Counted from the stretch's first letter, positions 41,001-50,459 are shown. The stretch: DNA of 64,000 nt from Clostridia bacterium (GCA_018648645.1 JABGQS010000001.1:62001-126000), one strand, 5' to 3'. The notes: generated by a model from the sequence alone, not told the origin. Translations and numbers: made by a program.

Positions 41001-42314
41001 GAGCGAACAGCGTTTGGGTTCGTTAAGGGATATATGAACGACAAGCAGATTGTGTCGACCAAAGCAGAGGTAGAACGATTGGTGGAAGGCGTCAGTGGAA
41101 CAAAGCGTACAACAGGGCAGCACCCTGGTGGATTAGTCATATTGCCCAAAAACCGCGACATCAACGAGTTTACGCCTGTGCAGCGCCCCGCCAACGATAT
41201 GAGCAGCGAAAGTATTACCACGCATTATAACTTTGACTCTCTGCACGACCGGCTGGTCAAGCTCGATATACTGGGGCATGACGACCCGACCGCGCTGCAT
41301 ATGCTGCAGGAGTTGACGGGGATAGACCCAAAAACGATACCTATTAACGACCCGCAGACGATATCGCTGTTTTCATCATTGAACAGCCTTGACCTTACCA
41401 GCGACCAAATACTTGGGTGCAGAGTTGGCAGCCTTGGCATTCCGGAATTCGGCACCAAGTTTGTGCGGCAAATGCTGCTGGACACCATGCCAACGACGAT
41501 TGGCGAGCTGATACGAATAAGCGGGCTCTCGCACGGGACAGACGTTTGGATTAACAACGCACACGACCTAATCAAAAAAGGTACTGCGACGCTGCGCGAG
41601 GCGATATGCACGCGCGACGACATTATGAACTATTTGGTTGGCAAGGGCATGGACGAAACAGAGTCGTTCTACATCATGGAGTCTGTGCGAAAAGGCAAGG
41701 GATTGAAAAAAGAGTGGCAGGCCGGCATGAAGAAAGCGGGCGTACCAAAGTGGTTTATTAACTCGTGCAAAAAAATCAAGTACATGTTCCCCAAAGCGCA
41801 TGCTGTGGCGTATGTAACAATGGCGCTTAGGATTGCTTATTTTAAGGTACATCATCCGCTGGAGTTCTATGCGACATACTTTACCGTAAGGGCGGACAAC
41901 CTTGACGCGATGTATTTGCACTCTGCGGACACTATCAGAAAAAAAATAAACGAGATTGAGCGCGCCGGCAAAGAAGCGACAACGCTTGACCTCTCGCAGC
42001 TGACCATACTTGAAATTGCGCTTGAGATGTGCGAGCGCGGGTATTCGTTTTTGCCGTGCGATTTGTACAAGTCTCACGCGACAAAGTGTGTTATTGAGGA
42101 CAATCAACTGCGGCTGCCGTTCACCGCTCTTGGCGGCACGGGCGAAACAGCGGCAAAACGCATAGTGGAAGCGAGAGAGCAGGGCGAGTTTTTGTCTGTT
42201 GAGGACTTGAAGCAGCGTGCGCGGATATCGAGCGCGGTTATCGAGAAGCTTAATGAAGACGGCTGTTTGAAAGACATGAGAGCCAGCAATCAAATCAGTT
42301 TGTTCGATTTATAG
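38100..42314 (+). CDS. polC: DNA polymerase III PolC-type alpha subunit
   Basis: Main replicative polymerase of low-GC Gram-positives. The 1404-residue protein has an N-terminal domain, an OB fold near 225-310, and a PHP domain starting ELHMHTNMSALDG near 322. A DEDD 3'-5' exonuclease is inserted at about 405-570 (VFDLETTGL, AHNAPFDMSFI, HRAQDDAECTAK). A zinc-binding element follows (CPKCKHSDF, CPECGTEY near 875-915), then the polymerase core (PDIDLNFSGEYQ). The start is TTG at 38100 with AGGGGG upstream. It ends the rpsB-to-polC run. Confidence 0.97.
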   Translation: MAQNDFFKTLIDAVKVDERFELEFVRIQHDVAGGFFLIHFTSKVLPPALYLQIEKFVRKTVGAKTKIFIAYSDVEQHSDEQIFTHIKELCCEKRQSLTPFLVRAQMSREKHVISIAFADDFGRDIFSSSGLDMYIEDYFSRCFNQKVKLKTDRHFDGKSETHKLADAQKEMLKQSAKVMEEKEEKQDKPESEAQSKKKGGLLHGKAIEREPMPISKIEELTGPCAIVGNVLGIKSFDIKNEARGKKSILIFNVTDFTSTITCKAFVSRIKCETLKKSLKNAGAVKVEGRSRYDDYSREICVMVNNIEATHAARREDNAKVKRVELHMHTNMSALDGVADEKAVVLRAAEFGHDAIAITDHGVVQAFPKAFDTANKCKIKVIYGMEAYMIDDTNDTFTEQFEHEYIVFDLETTGLKPQQNGITEIGAVRWRDGEIIDTFNTFVNPGQPISAEITRVTGITNEMVADAPNMGEALSAFKKYIGDGVLAAHNAPFDMSFINKHGDDNDIDFDNECLDTVPLFRRAMPGHRSYSLGKLAADLGIKLRHHRAQDDAECTAKILSMAIDAIRQGNRKAKDSTSFHVILLCKDKTGLFNLYKLVSESHINHFYRRPRIPKTLLEEHREGLIVGTACEAGELITAILGNKSDQEIERIAQFYDYLEIQPDCNNAFMVRDGKLRNMEAVRDITRKIVALGERIDKSVVATCDAHFIEPNDEYFRRILMHGQGYRDADEQAALFFRTTDEMLEQFAYLGEEKAYEVVVENTRAIAEQIGRIQLLPDEPAMPEIDGAAEKLEKMAFDNAKAMYGDELPDIVNDRLTYELDSIIKHGYGVLYYIAYELVKHSLENGYLVGSRGSVGSSFAATMSGITEVNPLPPHYVCPKCKHSDFDVDAHSYTCGPDLPSKDCPECGTEYSREGFGIPFAVFLGINADKVPDIDLNFSGEYQPQAHKFTVDYFGEDYVFRAGTISSIAERTAFGFVKGYMNDKQIVSTKAEVERLVEGVSGTKRTTGQHPGGLVILPKNRDINEFTPVQRPANDMSSESITTHYNFDSLHDRLVKLDILGHDDPTALHMLQELTGIDPKTIPINDPQTISLFSSLNSLDLTSDQILGCRVGSLGIPEFGTKFVRQMLLDTMPTTIGELIRISGLSHGTDVWINNAHDLIKKGTATLREAICTRDDIMNYLVGKGMDETESFYIMESVRKGKGLKKEWQAGMKKAGVPKWFINSCKKIKYMFPKAHAVAYVTMALRIAYFKVHHPLEFYATYFTVRADNLDAMYLHSADTIRKKINEIERAGKEATTLDLSQLTILEIALEMCERGYSFLPCDLYKSHATKCVIEDNQLRLPFTALGGTGETAAKRIVEAREQGEFLSVEDLKQRARISSAVIEKLNEDGCLKDMRASNQISLFDL

Positions 42315-42344
42315 GCGAATATGCGAGTATTACTATATGTTTTG

Positions 42345-42373
42345 TTGACGAATTGGTATACCGCAGTTATAAT
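42345..42373 (+). promoter_or_regulatory. Promoter of secD-secF
   Basis: TTGACG (42345-42350) and TATAAT (42368-42373) are 17 bases apart. The transcript would carry a leader of about 125 bases. Confidence 0.82.
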
Positions 42374-42420
42374 GTACAGACGAGTTTATTTGTAGAGTAG
42401 CTATTTTTGTGCGCAATTAT

Positions 42421-42432
42421 ACGTATATACGT
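42421..42432. other. 12-bp perfect palindrome in the secD leader
   Basis: ACGTATATACGT lies about 40 bases after the expected transcript start and 73 bases before secD. It may be an operator; no known regulator is assigned. Confidence 0.4.
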
Positions 42433-42504
42433 GTTATAGAAGGACAAAAGGCAAGTAAATTATTTAATTTAGATAGAAATTCAAAGGGAGGAAGCTGACA
42501 AGAT

Positions 42505-43857
42505 ATGAAAGAAAAGAAACCACGCAAGATTCTTATGTCATTGATTGTTATATTAATAATATTAATTATCAGTGCTTTCGTGTATTTTGGGCTGACCGGA
42601 TTTAGCATTGGATTGTCAAAAGTAGATCCACTGCCGGAGCAGGTAAACCTTGGTCTCGACTTGACGGGTGGCGTTTACGCAGTATACCAGGCCGATCAAG
42701 CTGACATGGAAGCCGGGTTATTTGGCGCAAAGATTGACGCGACGATGGGCGCTCTTAGAAACAGACTGGACGCAAAGGGCTTTACCGAGGCAACGGTGGT
42801 TGCGCAGGGAAGCGACCGTATACGTGTTGAGGTGCCTATAAACGATACGACTGAAATGAGAGACCCCAGCAAAATCTTAGCATTTATCGGAGAACCGGCC
42901 TTGCTCGAGTTTTTGGACTCAAGCGGAGAAACTGCGATAAAAGGAGATTTGGTAGAGAAGGCGGGCGTTAGTACGCAGTCGAACGAATACGGTATAACCG
43001 AGTATGTAGTTATGCTAGAGTTTAACGGCGAGGGCGCGGCAATTTTTGAAGAGTTAACAGGGGCTGCGTATGCGGAATATGTTGCAACGAATGGAGCCGG
43101 AGGGTCAATTCCCATAACTCTGGACGGGGCAGTAATTTCTGATCCTCAAGTGCGAGAGGGTGCTATTGGCGGCGGAGAAGCTGTAATATCAGGTGATTTT
43201 ACGAGTGAGACTGCAAGCGACCTCGCAATCCAGATTGAGTCGGGCGCATTGCCGCTAGTGCTGCAAGAGATTGAAGTGCGCTCTATCAACGCTTCGCTTG
43301 GTGAAGACGCGCTGAGCCAAAGCATATTTGCCGGGTTTATCGGTATTTGCATACTGTTCCTGTTCATGATTGTTTACTATCGTTTACCGGGAATTGTGGC
43401 GTGCATTGCGTTGTCGGTATACTTGTTTATCGTGGTGTTCCTGCTTGCGGCAATACCGGCGATACAGCTGACACTGCCGGGCATAGCGGGTATCATACTT
43501 GGTATCGGCATGGCGGTTGACGCAAACGTGATTATATTTGAGCGGTTTAAAGAGGAGCTTGCGCTCGGCAAGACGCTGCGCTCTAGCTTGAACTCAGGAT
43601 TCAGCAAAGCGCTGCGTACGATTATCGACTCTAACGTAACTACGTTTATCGCAGCAGCGGTTATCGCGTTCCTCGGAGTAGGTACGGTAAAAGGCTTTGG
43701 ATACACGCTGATGATTAGTATAGTGACATCGATGTTTACAGCATTGGTTGTAACGCGATTGCTGCTAAAGTTCATCATATATTTGAAGATTAAGAACAGA
43801 AAGCTGTATACGATCAGAAAACAAGCTGAAGAGCTTGAAGCCAAGGGAGGTGAGTAG
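42505..43857 (+). CDS. secD: Protein translocase subunit SecD
   Basis: RND-type membrane protein that uses proton motive force to aid protein export by SecYEG. The 450-residue product has an N-terminal helix (about 10-35), then the periplasm-side P1 domain starting VNLGLDLTGGVYAVYQ. Five further helices begin at FAGFIGICILFLFMIVYYRL and include GIILGIGMAVDANVIIFERF and the GFSKALRTIIDSNVTTFIAA region. A GGGAGG site precedes the ATG. secF starts one base after its stop. Confidence 0.96.
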   Translation: MKEKKPRKILMSLIVILIILIISAFVYFGLTGFSIGLSKVDPLPEQVNLGLDLTGGVYAVYQADQADMEAGLFGAKIDATMGALRNRLDAKGFTEATVVAQGSDRIRVEVPINDTTEMRDPSKILAFIGEPALLEFLDSSGETAIKGDLVEKAGVSTQSNEYGITEYVVMLEFNGEGAAIFEELTGAAYAEYVATNGAGGSIPITLDGAVISDPQVREGAIGGGEAVISGDFTSETASDLAIQIESGALPLVLQEIEVRSINASLGEDALSQSIFAGFIGICILFLFMIVYYRLPGIVACIALSVYLFIVVFLLAAIPAIQLTLPGIAGIILGIGMAVDANVIIFERFKEELALGKTLRSSLNSGFSKALRTIIDSNVTTFIAAAVIAFLGVGTVKGFGYTLMISIVTSMFTALVVTRLLLKFIIYLKIKNRKLYTIRKQAEELEAKGGE

Positions 43858-43858
43858 T

Positions 43859-44785
43859 ATGCGGTTTATGAATAAATCGAAGTATTTCATGCTTTTTTCA
43901 GGAGCAATAGTCCTAGTTGGAATCATAGTAGGCTTGATATTTGGCGGGCTTAACCTTGGTATCGACTTTACGGGCGGAAGCATACTCACCGTTGAGCTTC
44001 ATGAGCAGTATGACATGCAGGTTGTACAGGACGCGCTTAGCGCAAACGGAATAGACGCATCTACTACACAGTTGGTTAAGGCGGGCAATGACGACACACA
44101 AGCCGTTATACGAATGCAGGAGATGTCCGAAACGATGGACGACGCAACCGTGCGTGAAGACGTGATTGCAACCTTGCAGGAAACTTATCCGCTGGCAGAA
44201 GGCGGAGAGGTCGAAAGCGTTGGAGGCGTAACAACGGGCGAGATCATCAGAAACGCGTTTTTGGCTGTTCTCATCGCGTCTGCGTTTATGCTCATATACA
44301 TCTGGATTCGCTTCGAGCTGTTCTCGGGACTTGCGGCGCTTACCGCGCTGGTGCATGACGTGCTGATTATGACGGCGGTTGTGAGCATCGCGAGGGTGCA
44401 GATTAACAGCAGCTATATTGCGGCGGTTTTGACCATCGTTGGTTACTCGATAAACGACACCATTGTGCTGTTTGACAGAATAAGAGAGAACAACAAGCGC
44501 TATAGCATAAGCAGCAAAACAAGAGCACAGGTTGCGGACATCAGCATAAAAGAGACACTCAGCAGAACGATTAACACTTCTGTTACTACGCTTGTTATGA
44601 TTTTGGCGCTCTACATCTTTGGCGTCGAGTCGATTAAAGAGTTTGCGCTTCCGTTGATAATAGGTCTGATAAGCGGAACGTATTCGTCAATCTTTATTGC
44701 AAGCCCGGTTTGGGTGCGGTTGATGCATCTTAAGCACAAGAAAGATTATAAAAAACTAACTGAAAAGATAGCAAAAGTGAAATAA
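43859..44785 (+). CDS. secF: Protein translocase subunit SecF
   Basis: Partner of SecD in protein export. The 308-residue protein, from ATG 43859 with GGGAGG at 43845-43850, has helix 1 near residues 8-30 and GIDFTGGSILTVEL. The five-helix C-terminal block includes ALVHDVLIMTAVVSIA, VGYSINDTIVLFDRIREN and SRTINTSVTTLVMI. yajC is not adjacent. A hairpin follows before recJ. Confidence 0.96.
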   Translation: MRFMNKSKYFMLFSGAIVLVGIIVGLIFGGLNLGIDFTGGSILTVELHEQYDMQVVQDALSANGIDASTTQLVKAGNDDTQAVIRMQEMSETMDDATVREDVIATLQETYPLAEGGEVESVGGVTTGEIIRNAFLAVLIASAFMLIYIWIRFELFSGLAALTALVHDVLIMTAVVSIARVQINSSYIAAVLTIVGYSINDTIVLFDRIRENNKRYSISSKTRAQVADISIKETLSRTINTSVTTLVMILALYIFGVESIKEFALPLIIGLISGTYSSIFIASPVWVRLMHLKHKKDYKKLTEKIAKVK

Positions 44786-44806
44786 AATTTTAGTGCAGTT
44801 TAAGTC

Positions 44807-44836
44807 AAAGCCTTTCTCACAGTGAGGGAGGCTTTT
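44807..44836 (+). terminator. Terminator or attenuator between secF and recJ
   Basis: AAAGCCTTTCTCA (44807-44819) pairs with TGAGGGAGGCTTT (44823-44835), 13 bp with two G-T pairs and a 3-base loop. The T-run is short (four), so partial read-through into recJ is likely. Confidence 0.6.
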
Positions 44837-44866
44837 GACGTATTTGTGGCAGAGAGAGGAAGCAAA

Positions 44867-47212
44867 GTGATCAAGTTTAAGCCAAGGGTGAGCAGCGCGA
44901 TAAGCGATGCGCACCAAATTGAGCAAATTATTAAGGCAACCGGGTTGTCGAGTCGTGTTGCGCAGATTTTGTGGCAGCGCGATATAAAGACAGCGGCGGA
45001 TGCGCAGCGGTTTTTGAACCCTGGCGAGGAGCACATTCACGACCCGTTTTTGCTGCCTGACATGGCGGCAAGCGTAGAGCGCATAAAACGAGCGGTGGCA
45101 GAGGGCGAAATTGTTACGGTGTTTTGCGATTATGACGCAGACGGCACATGCGGCGGAAGCGCGCTGTACGTGTATCTGCAAGCAAGCGGCGTCAGCGTGA
45201 ACATCATGTCGCCCAACCGCCACAAAGAAGGCTATGGACTAAACGAGGCTGCGGTGCGCGAGATTGATGCAAACGATTCTACGCTGATTATAACTGTTGA
45301 CTGCGGCATCACGAACTTGGATGAAATCGAAGTGGCGAAAAGCCTTGGCATAGATGTTATCATCACCGATCACCATGAGTGCGGGGATACGCTTCCCGAA
45401 ACGCCGTATGTCGTCAACCCCAAAAGGCCTGACAGCGAGTATCCTTGTGCGTTCATCGCAGGCTGCGGGGTTGCGTTTAAGCTGATACAAGCGCTGTCGA
45501 ATTTAGAGACTGCGCTTCAGTATATCGACCTAATTGCAATCGGCACTGTGACGGATATTGTACCGCTGCTTGGCGAGAACAGAGCAATAGTTCACCTTGG
45601 CGTGCAGAAAATGAAGGAAAGCCCATCGGCGGGCGTCGAGGCGCTTGCGAGGGTGGCGGGTATAAAGATTACTTCGTCGCTTGGTGTCAGCTTTGGACTT
45701 GGTCCAAGAATCAACGCGGCGGGGCGCATGGATACGGCGGAGATTGCGATTGAGATACTCAGCGCGACAACGCGCAGCAATCAGCTTGACGAGAAAGCGA
45801 AGGCGCTGTGCGCGCTGAACGATTTGCGGCGGGCTGAAGTGGACAAAATCACAAACAGCGCGCAGGAGCTGGTGATGCAAAACGAGTATATGAACGACAG
45901 TGCTATCTTGCTGGCTGACGAGGATTGGAACACCGGCGTAATTGGAATCGCTGCAGCAAAAATTGCCGACAAGTTCACTCGGCCGTGTGTGCTGTTTGGC
46001 GGTGCTGATGGATTGCTGGTAGGCTCTGCACGAAGCATTGACGGCATCAATATGTATGAAGCGCTGGATGCGTTTAGCGAAACGTATGAGAAGTTTGGCG
46101 GACACGCGCAGGCGGCGGGACTTACCATAAAACCCGAAATGCTCGATTCGCTTAGGCAAAACATTTGCGGATATATTGACGAGCATTATGACGAGAGTGC
46201 GTTCGTGCAAAGAAAAGTGTATGACATGTCGCTGAAAGTATCCGAGATTACCGGCAAGCTTGTGAAGGACCTAGACAGGCTGGAGCCGTTTGGGCATGGC
46301 AACGAAAAGCCTGTGGTCGCCGTTATGAATGCGGACATTACGCAGACGAAATACGTTGGCAAAGGCATCAAACCGCATTTGAAATTTGGGATGAGTCAAG
46401 ACGGTGCAAGTTTGGACGCAGTCAGTTTTTTCTTTAAGAGTAACCATTCGTTTGTATCGAGATCGTGTGATTTTCTGGGTGAAGTGGGTATAAACGATTT
46501 TAACAGCAAACCGCAGATTGTGGTGCGGCATATGGCGATGCACTTTGACAAAAGGCTGGTTGACAGCTTTATATCAGCGCACAAAAATCAAATGTACCGG
46601 CAGTTTTTGGACGAGGTAACTTTGGATTTGCAAAGCAGCACCAGCGACATGAGCGAGCAGGAGTTTACGGGCGGGGTAAGCAGGCAGATGGACAAAAGTC
46701 GGTTTGGCATGTGCGTTGTGGCAGGGACTATGCCTGCGCTTAACAGACTGCTCGGTATTGATCCGATACGTGATGCTTTGCAGTCAGGTGCGCTTATACT
46801 GTACGACGGCAGAGATTATAAAAGCGACAACTGCGTGGCGAGCGCGCCGGTAAGCGGACACCGGATTGTATATCGCGCGGGAGTCGGCGGCTTTTTTGAC
46901 GAGCAGATGCGAATCAGCTATCTTGAACACGCACAGGCGTTTTTTGCACCGAGAAACGAGCTGCTGGCAACGTATAAAACGATATCGCAGTTTGCAGCAG
47001 ACGAGCGAAAAACGATGCATGAGATTACTGAAGATTGCGGCGTCACGTATGAAAAGGCAGCGTTTGCGCTAAGGGTGTTTAGTGAGCTTGAGTTGATAGA
47101 AGTTGATAAAAGTGGTAAAATACTTGCATTAAAAAACGATGGAGAGAAAAAAGAGCTTAGTGATAGTTTATGCTATCGCAGTTTCGCCGCTTTGATAGAG
47201 AAAGGGCAATAG
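44867..47212 (+). CDS. recJ: Single-stranded-DNA-specific exonuclease RecJ
   Basis: 5'-3' exonuclease for recombination and repair. GTG at 44867 with GAGAGG upstream gives 781 residues, matching the long Bacillota type; a GTG at 44822 lies inside the preceding hairpin. The DHH core has VTVFCDYDADGTCGGSAL, ITVDCGITNLDE, ITDHHECG and LIAIGTVTDIVPL. DHHA1 is seen as GSARSIDGINMYEAL and FGGHAQAAGL. An OB region near 470-570 and a C-terminal extension of about 200 residues complete it. Confidence 0.95.
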   Translation: MIKFKPRVSSAISDAHQIEQIIKATGLSSRVAQILWQRDIKTAADAQRFLNPGEEHIHDPFLLPDMAASVERIKRAVAEGEIVTVFCDYDADGTCGGSALYVYLQASGVSVNIMSPNRHKEGYGLNEAAVREIDANDSTLIITVDCGITNLDEIEVAKSLGIDVIITDHHECGDTLPETPYVVNPKRPDSEYPCAFIAGCGVAFKLIQALSNLETALQYIDLIAIGTVTDIVPLLGENRAIVHLGVQKMKESPSAGVEALARVAGIKITSSLGVSFGLGPRINAAGRMDTAEIAIEILSATTRSNQLDEKAKALCALNDLRRAEVDKITNSAQELVMQNEYMNDSAILLADEDWNTGVIGIAAAKIADKFTRPCVLFGGADGLLVGSARSIDGINMYEALDAFSETYEKFGGHAQAAGLTIKPEMLDSLRQNICGYIDEHYDESAFVQRKVYDMSLKVSEITGKLVKDLDRLEPFGHGNEKPVVAVMNADITQTKYVGKGIKPHLKFGMSQDGASLDAVSFFFKSNHSFVSRSCDFLGEVGINDFNSKPQIVVRHMAMHFDKRLVDSFISAHKNQMYRQFLDEVTLDLQSSTSDMSEQEFTGGVSRQMDKSRFGMCVVAGTMPALNRLLGIDPIRDALQSGALILYDGRDYKSDNCVASAPVSGHRIVYRAGVGGFFDEQMRISYLEHAQAFFAPRNELLATYKTISQFAADERKTMHEITEDCGVTYEKAAFALRVFSELELIEVDKSGKILALKNDGEKKELSDSLCYRSFAALIEKGQ

Positions 47213-47213
47213 T

Positions 47214-49358
47214 TTGGAAGCGCTGACCGAGAAAGTAAAAAAGCATTATAGTGAGGCTGACGTAGAGGTCTTTACGCGAGCGTATCATGCTGCGCAAAAA
47301 ATGCACGAGGGGCAGATGCGTCTTTCGGGCGAGCCTTTTTTCCGGCATCCTTACGAAGTAGCAAGCATTTTAATAGACCTTGGGCTTGATATATCTACCG
47401 TAATCGCAGGGCTGTTTCACGACAGCGTAGAGGACACTGAAGCCACAGTAGCGCAGCTGAGCAAAGAGTATGGCGAAGACGTTGCGACACTTGTCGAAGG
47501 TGTGACGAAGGTGAACCGAGTCGACTTTTTGTCTAAGGAAGACCATCAAGCTGAGAATCTGCGAAAAATGCTGCTGGCGATGAGCAGCGACATTCGTGTC
47601 ATTCTTGTCAAACTTGCTGACCGGCTGCACAATATGCGCACGCTGAAGTATCAAAGCAAGGACAAGCAGCTTGAAAAAGCTAAGGAGACGCTGGAGATTT
47701 ATGCACCGCTGGCACATCGTCTTGGTATCAACACCATGAAGTGGGAGCTTGAGGACTTGGCGCTAAAGTATATAGACCCGGACGGGTATTACGATATCGC
47801 AGGAAAGCTGACGCAGACACGGGCAGAGCGCAAGGATTATATTGATACGGTCATCAACAACATTCAGGAGCACCTTGTAAAAATAAAGGTGAAAGCGGAT
47901 ATTGAAGGGCGACCGAAGCACATTTACAGCATATACAACAAGATTAACGACCAGGGGCGGCATTTCGACGAGGTGTATGATTTGATTGCGGTGCGCATCA
48001 TCGTCAAAAACGTGCGCGACTGTTACGCTGTGCTGGGCACCGTGCATACCGTTTGGAAGCCGATACCCGGCAGGTTTAAGGATTATATCGCCGTGCCAAA
48101 GCAGAACATGTATCAGTCGATACACACGACGGTGCTGGGCAGTGACGGTCGCCCGTTTGAGGTGCAGATAAGAACCAGAGATATGCACGCGACGGCGGAG
48201 TACGGTATCGCCGCGCATTGGCACTATAAAGAGGGCATTCTTGAAGAAGACAGCATGGACAAAAAGCTGACTTGGCTGCGCGAGCTGCTGGAGTGGCAGA
48301 CGGACACCAAGGACAGCAAAGAGTTTATGGAGTCGTTGAGGATCGACTTTTTCAGCGATATGGTTTTTGTGTTTACGCCAAAAGGCGACGTAAAAGAGTT
48401 TGTGCAGGGCGCAACTCCGCTCGATTTTGCTTACAGCGTTCACAGCGCGGTCGGCAACAAATGTGTCGGCGCAAAGGTAAACGGAAAAATTGTGCAGCTT
48501 ACCTACGAGATGGTGTCGGGGGATATTGTAGAGATTATTACCAGCAACGCGTCCAACGGACCGTCACGAGACTGGCTAAAGATTGTTAAGACAACGCAGG
48601 CAAAGAGCAAGATTCGCAACTGGTTTAGAAAAGAGATGAAGGAAGAGAATATCGTTAAGGGTAAGGATATGCTCGAGCGGGAGGCCAAGCGAAAAGGGTA
48701 TGAGTTTCAAACGTTGTTTAAATCCGAGTGGGTAAAGAGCGTTTTTAAGAAGTTTACATTGCAGTCGACCGACGATATGTACGCGGCGGTTGGGTACGGC
48801 GGCATTACGACGGGGCAGATTCTAACCAAGCTGATAGGCGAGTATCGCAAGGAGAACAAGGTTGAGGAAGCGATGCAAAGGACTGCGAAGAAACCGAGCA
48901 AGGCTACGGTTGCAAGCGGCGTAATCGTAAAAGGGTACGACGATATGCTGGTGCGGTTTGCAAAGTGCTGCAACCCGGTTCCCGGCGACAAGATTGTGGG
49001 ATATATCACGAGAGGCAGGGGAGTGTCTGTGCACCGCCGCGATTGCAGCAACATTAATATGGACGAGTTTGAGGAAGAAAGGATGATTGACGTTAAGTGG
49101 GCAAAGGACGAGGTCAGCTCGTACAACGTAGAAATCCAAGTTACCGCAGATGACAGGTCGGGTCTTATGGCAGAGCTTACAAACCAGCTGTATGATATGG
49201 GCTATTCGATTACGACAGTAAACGCGCGCATGGGTAAGAATCAAATTGCTAATATTGTTATTGGGCTGGAGATTGCAGACTTAAAGCAGCTTGATTATAT
49301 AATATCGCAGCTGGAAAAAATGGCCGGGGTAACAGATGTGTTTAGGATTAACAAGTGA
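47214..49358 (+). CDS. relA: Bifunctional (p)ppGpp synthetase/hydrolase Rel
   Basis: Stringent-response enzyme. The 714-residue protein has an HD hydrolase domain (GLFHDSVEDTEATVAQL near 64-80, LVKLADRLHNMRTL near 140), both intact. The synthetase domain follows (RPKHIYSIYNKI, YDLIAVRIIVKNVRDCYAVL, YQSIHTTVLG), then TGS (VFTPKGDVKEFVQGATPLDFA), a zinc-finger/CC region (FAKCCNPVPGDKIVGYITRG) and a C-terminal ACT domain. TTG at 47214 starts just after the recJ stop. The apt gene often found between recJ and rel is absent. Confidence 0.96.
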   Translation: MEALTEKVKKHYSEADVEVFTRAYHAAQKMHEGQMRLSGEPFFRHPYEVASILIDLGLDISTVIAGLFHDSVEDTEATVAQLSKEYGEDVATLVEGVTKVNRVDFLSKEDHQAENLRKMLLAMSSDIRVILVKLADRLHNMRTLKYQSKDKQLEKAKETLEIYAPLAHRLGINTMKWELEDLALKYIDPDGYYDIAGKLTQTRAERKDYIDTVINNIQEHLVKIKVKADIEGRPKHIYSIYNKINDQGRHFDEVYDLIAVRIIVKNVRDCYAVLGTVHTVWKPIPGRFKDYIAVPKQNMYQSIHTTVLGSDGRPFEVQIRTRDMHATAEYGIAAHWHYKEGILEEDSMDKKLTWLRELLEWQTDTKDSKEFMESLRIDFFSDMVFVFTPKGDVKEFVQGATPLDFAYSVHSAVGNKCVGAKVNGKIVQLTYEMVSGDIVEIITSNASNGPSRDWLKIVKTTQAKSKIRNWFRKEMKEENIVKGKDMLEREAKRKGYEFQTLFKSEWVKSVFKKFTLQSTDDMYAAVGYGGITTGQILTKLIGEYRKENKVEEAMQRTAKKPSKATVASGVIVKGYDDMLVRFAKCCNPVPGDKIVGYITRGRGVSVHRRDCSNINMDEFEEERMIDVKWAKDEVSSYNVEIQVTADDRSGLMAELTNQLYDMGYSITTVNARMGKNQIANIVIGLEIADLKQLDYIISQLEKMAGVTDVFRINK

Positions 49359-49369
49359 GGCGGCAATAG

Positions 49370-49816
49370 ATGATAGCTGTGGTTTCGCGCGTGAGATGCG
49401 CAAAGGTTGAGGTGGACGGCAAAAGTGTTGGCAGCATCGGACCAGGGTTGCTTGTGCTGCTTGGTGTTGCAGATGCGGACGAGCAAAGCGACCTTAACTA
49501 TATCGTCAGTAAAACGGCAGGGCTGCGGATATTCACGAGAGACGACAAGATGAATGATGATGTGACTCAAGTGAATGGACAGATTCTGCTTGTGTCGCAG
49601 TTTACGCTGCTGGGGGATGCGCGCAAAGGACGACGTCCCGATTTTGGAGCAGCAGCAAAGGCGGCAAAGGCGAAGCAGTTGTACGAGCGGTGCGCGCTGG
49701 CGTTTGAGCAAATGGGCATTGTTACACAAACGGGGCAGTTTGGTGCAGACATGCATGTTAGCAGCGTAGGTGACGGACCGGTGACGATATTGCTCGATTC
49801 GAATAAAAGGTTTTAG
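49370..49816 (+). CDS. dtd: D-aminoacyl-tRNA deacylase
   Basis: Removes D-amino acids, and glycine from mischarged tRNA-Ala. The 148-residue protein has MIAVVSRVRCAKVEVDGK at the start, the first active-site motif LLVSQFTLLGDARKGRRPDF, and the second motif as GDGPVTILLDS near the end. It lies 11 bases after rel, as in many Bacillota, and 14 bases before the next gene. Confidence 0.95.
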   Translation: MIAVVSRVRCAKVEVDGKSVGSIGPGLLVLLGVADADEQSDLNYIVSKTAGLRIFTRDDKMNDDVTQVNGQILLVSQFTLLGDARKGRRPDFGAAAKAAKAKQLYERCALAFEQMGIVTQTGQFGADMHVSSVGDGPVTILLDSNKRF

Positions 49817-49830
49817 AGGCGGAGGAGAGA

Positions 49831-50457
49831 ATGAAGGTAGTACAGATTGCAACAGGAGTGATGCAGGCGAATTGTTTTTTGGTGTATGAGGAAGGGTCAA
49901 GGTCGGCGTTTATCGTAGACCCCGGTGCACAAGCAGAGAAGATTTTGGCACATATAAAGCACTATGAGATTGAAGACGTGACGCATATATTTTTGACACA
50001 CGGGCACTTTGACCACATTGGCGCGCTTGCACAGCTAAAGGAAGCAACGGGGGCAAAGGTGTGCATACACGAGCGCGATTTGTCCATGCTAAACAGTCAG
50101 GAAGACAACCTTGCTGCGTTTTCGGGTGTGAGCATAAAGACATGTGATGCAGATATAGTTCTTAAGGACGGCGACATTATCGAAGCGGCGGGCATGGACG
50201 TTAGAGTGCTGCATACACCCGGGCATTCGGGCGGCAGCGTGTGTTATATTGTAGACAACGTGATGTTTTCCGGCGATACGTTTTTCTATATGTATTGCGG
50301 AAGGACGGATTTCCCGGGCAGCGACCCGCAGGAATACCATCACTCTTTGAATGTAATTCTGCGCTCGCAAAAAACGAACTATCATGTGTATACCGGACAC
50401 GGAGTAAAAACCACGCTGTTTGGAGAGTTTGAAAACAACCCGTATTTTAGCAGGTAG
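49831..50457 (+). CDS. MBL-fold metallo-hydrolase, glyoxalase II-like
   Basis: A 208-residue metallo-beta-lactamase-fold protein of the short YcbL/GloB-like type. The metal site is THGHFDHIGAL (HxHxDH near residues 57-66), with VLHTPGHSGGSVCYI and GDTFFYMYCGRTDFPGS for later ligands and HVYTGHGVKTTL for the last histidine. The long C-terminal domain of true glyoxalase II is missing. It lies between dtd and hemZ, three bases before hemZ. The substrate is unknown, probably a thioester. Confidence 0.88.
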   Translation: MKVVQIATGVMQANCFLVYEEGSRSAFIVDPGAQAEKILAHIKHYEIEDVTHIFLTHGHFDHIGALAQLKEATGAKVCIHERDLSMLNSQEDNLAAFSGVSIKTCDADIVLKDGDIIEAAGMDVRVLHTPGHSGGSVCYIVDNVMFSGDTFFYMYCGRTDFPGSDPQEYHHSLNVILRSQKTNYHVYTGHGVKTTLFGEFENNPYFSR

Positions 50458-50459
50458 AT

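Noticed and set aside
44822..44866. GTG at 44822 as the recJ start
   Set aside because: It lies in the arm of the secF terminator hairpin and has no usable ribosome site; GTG 44867 has GAGAGG.
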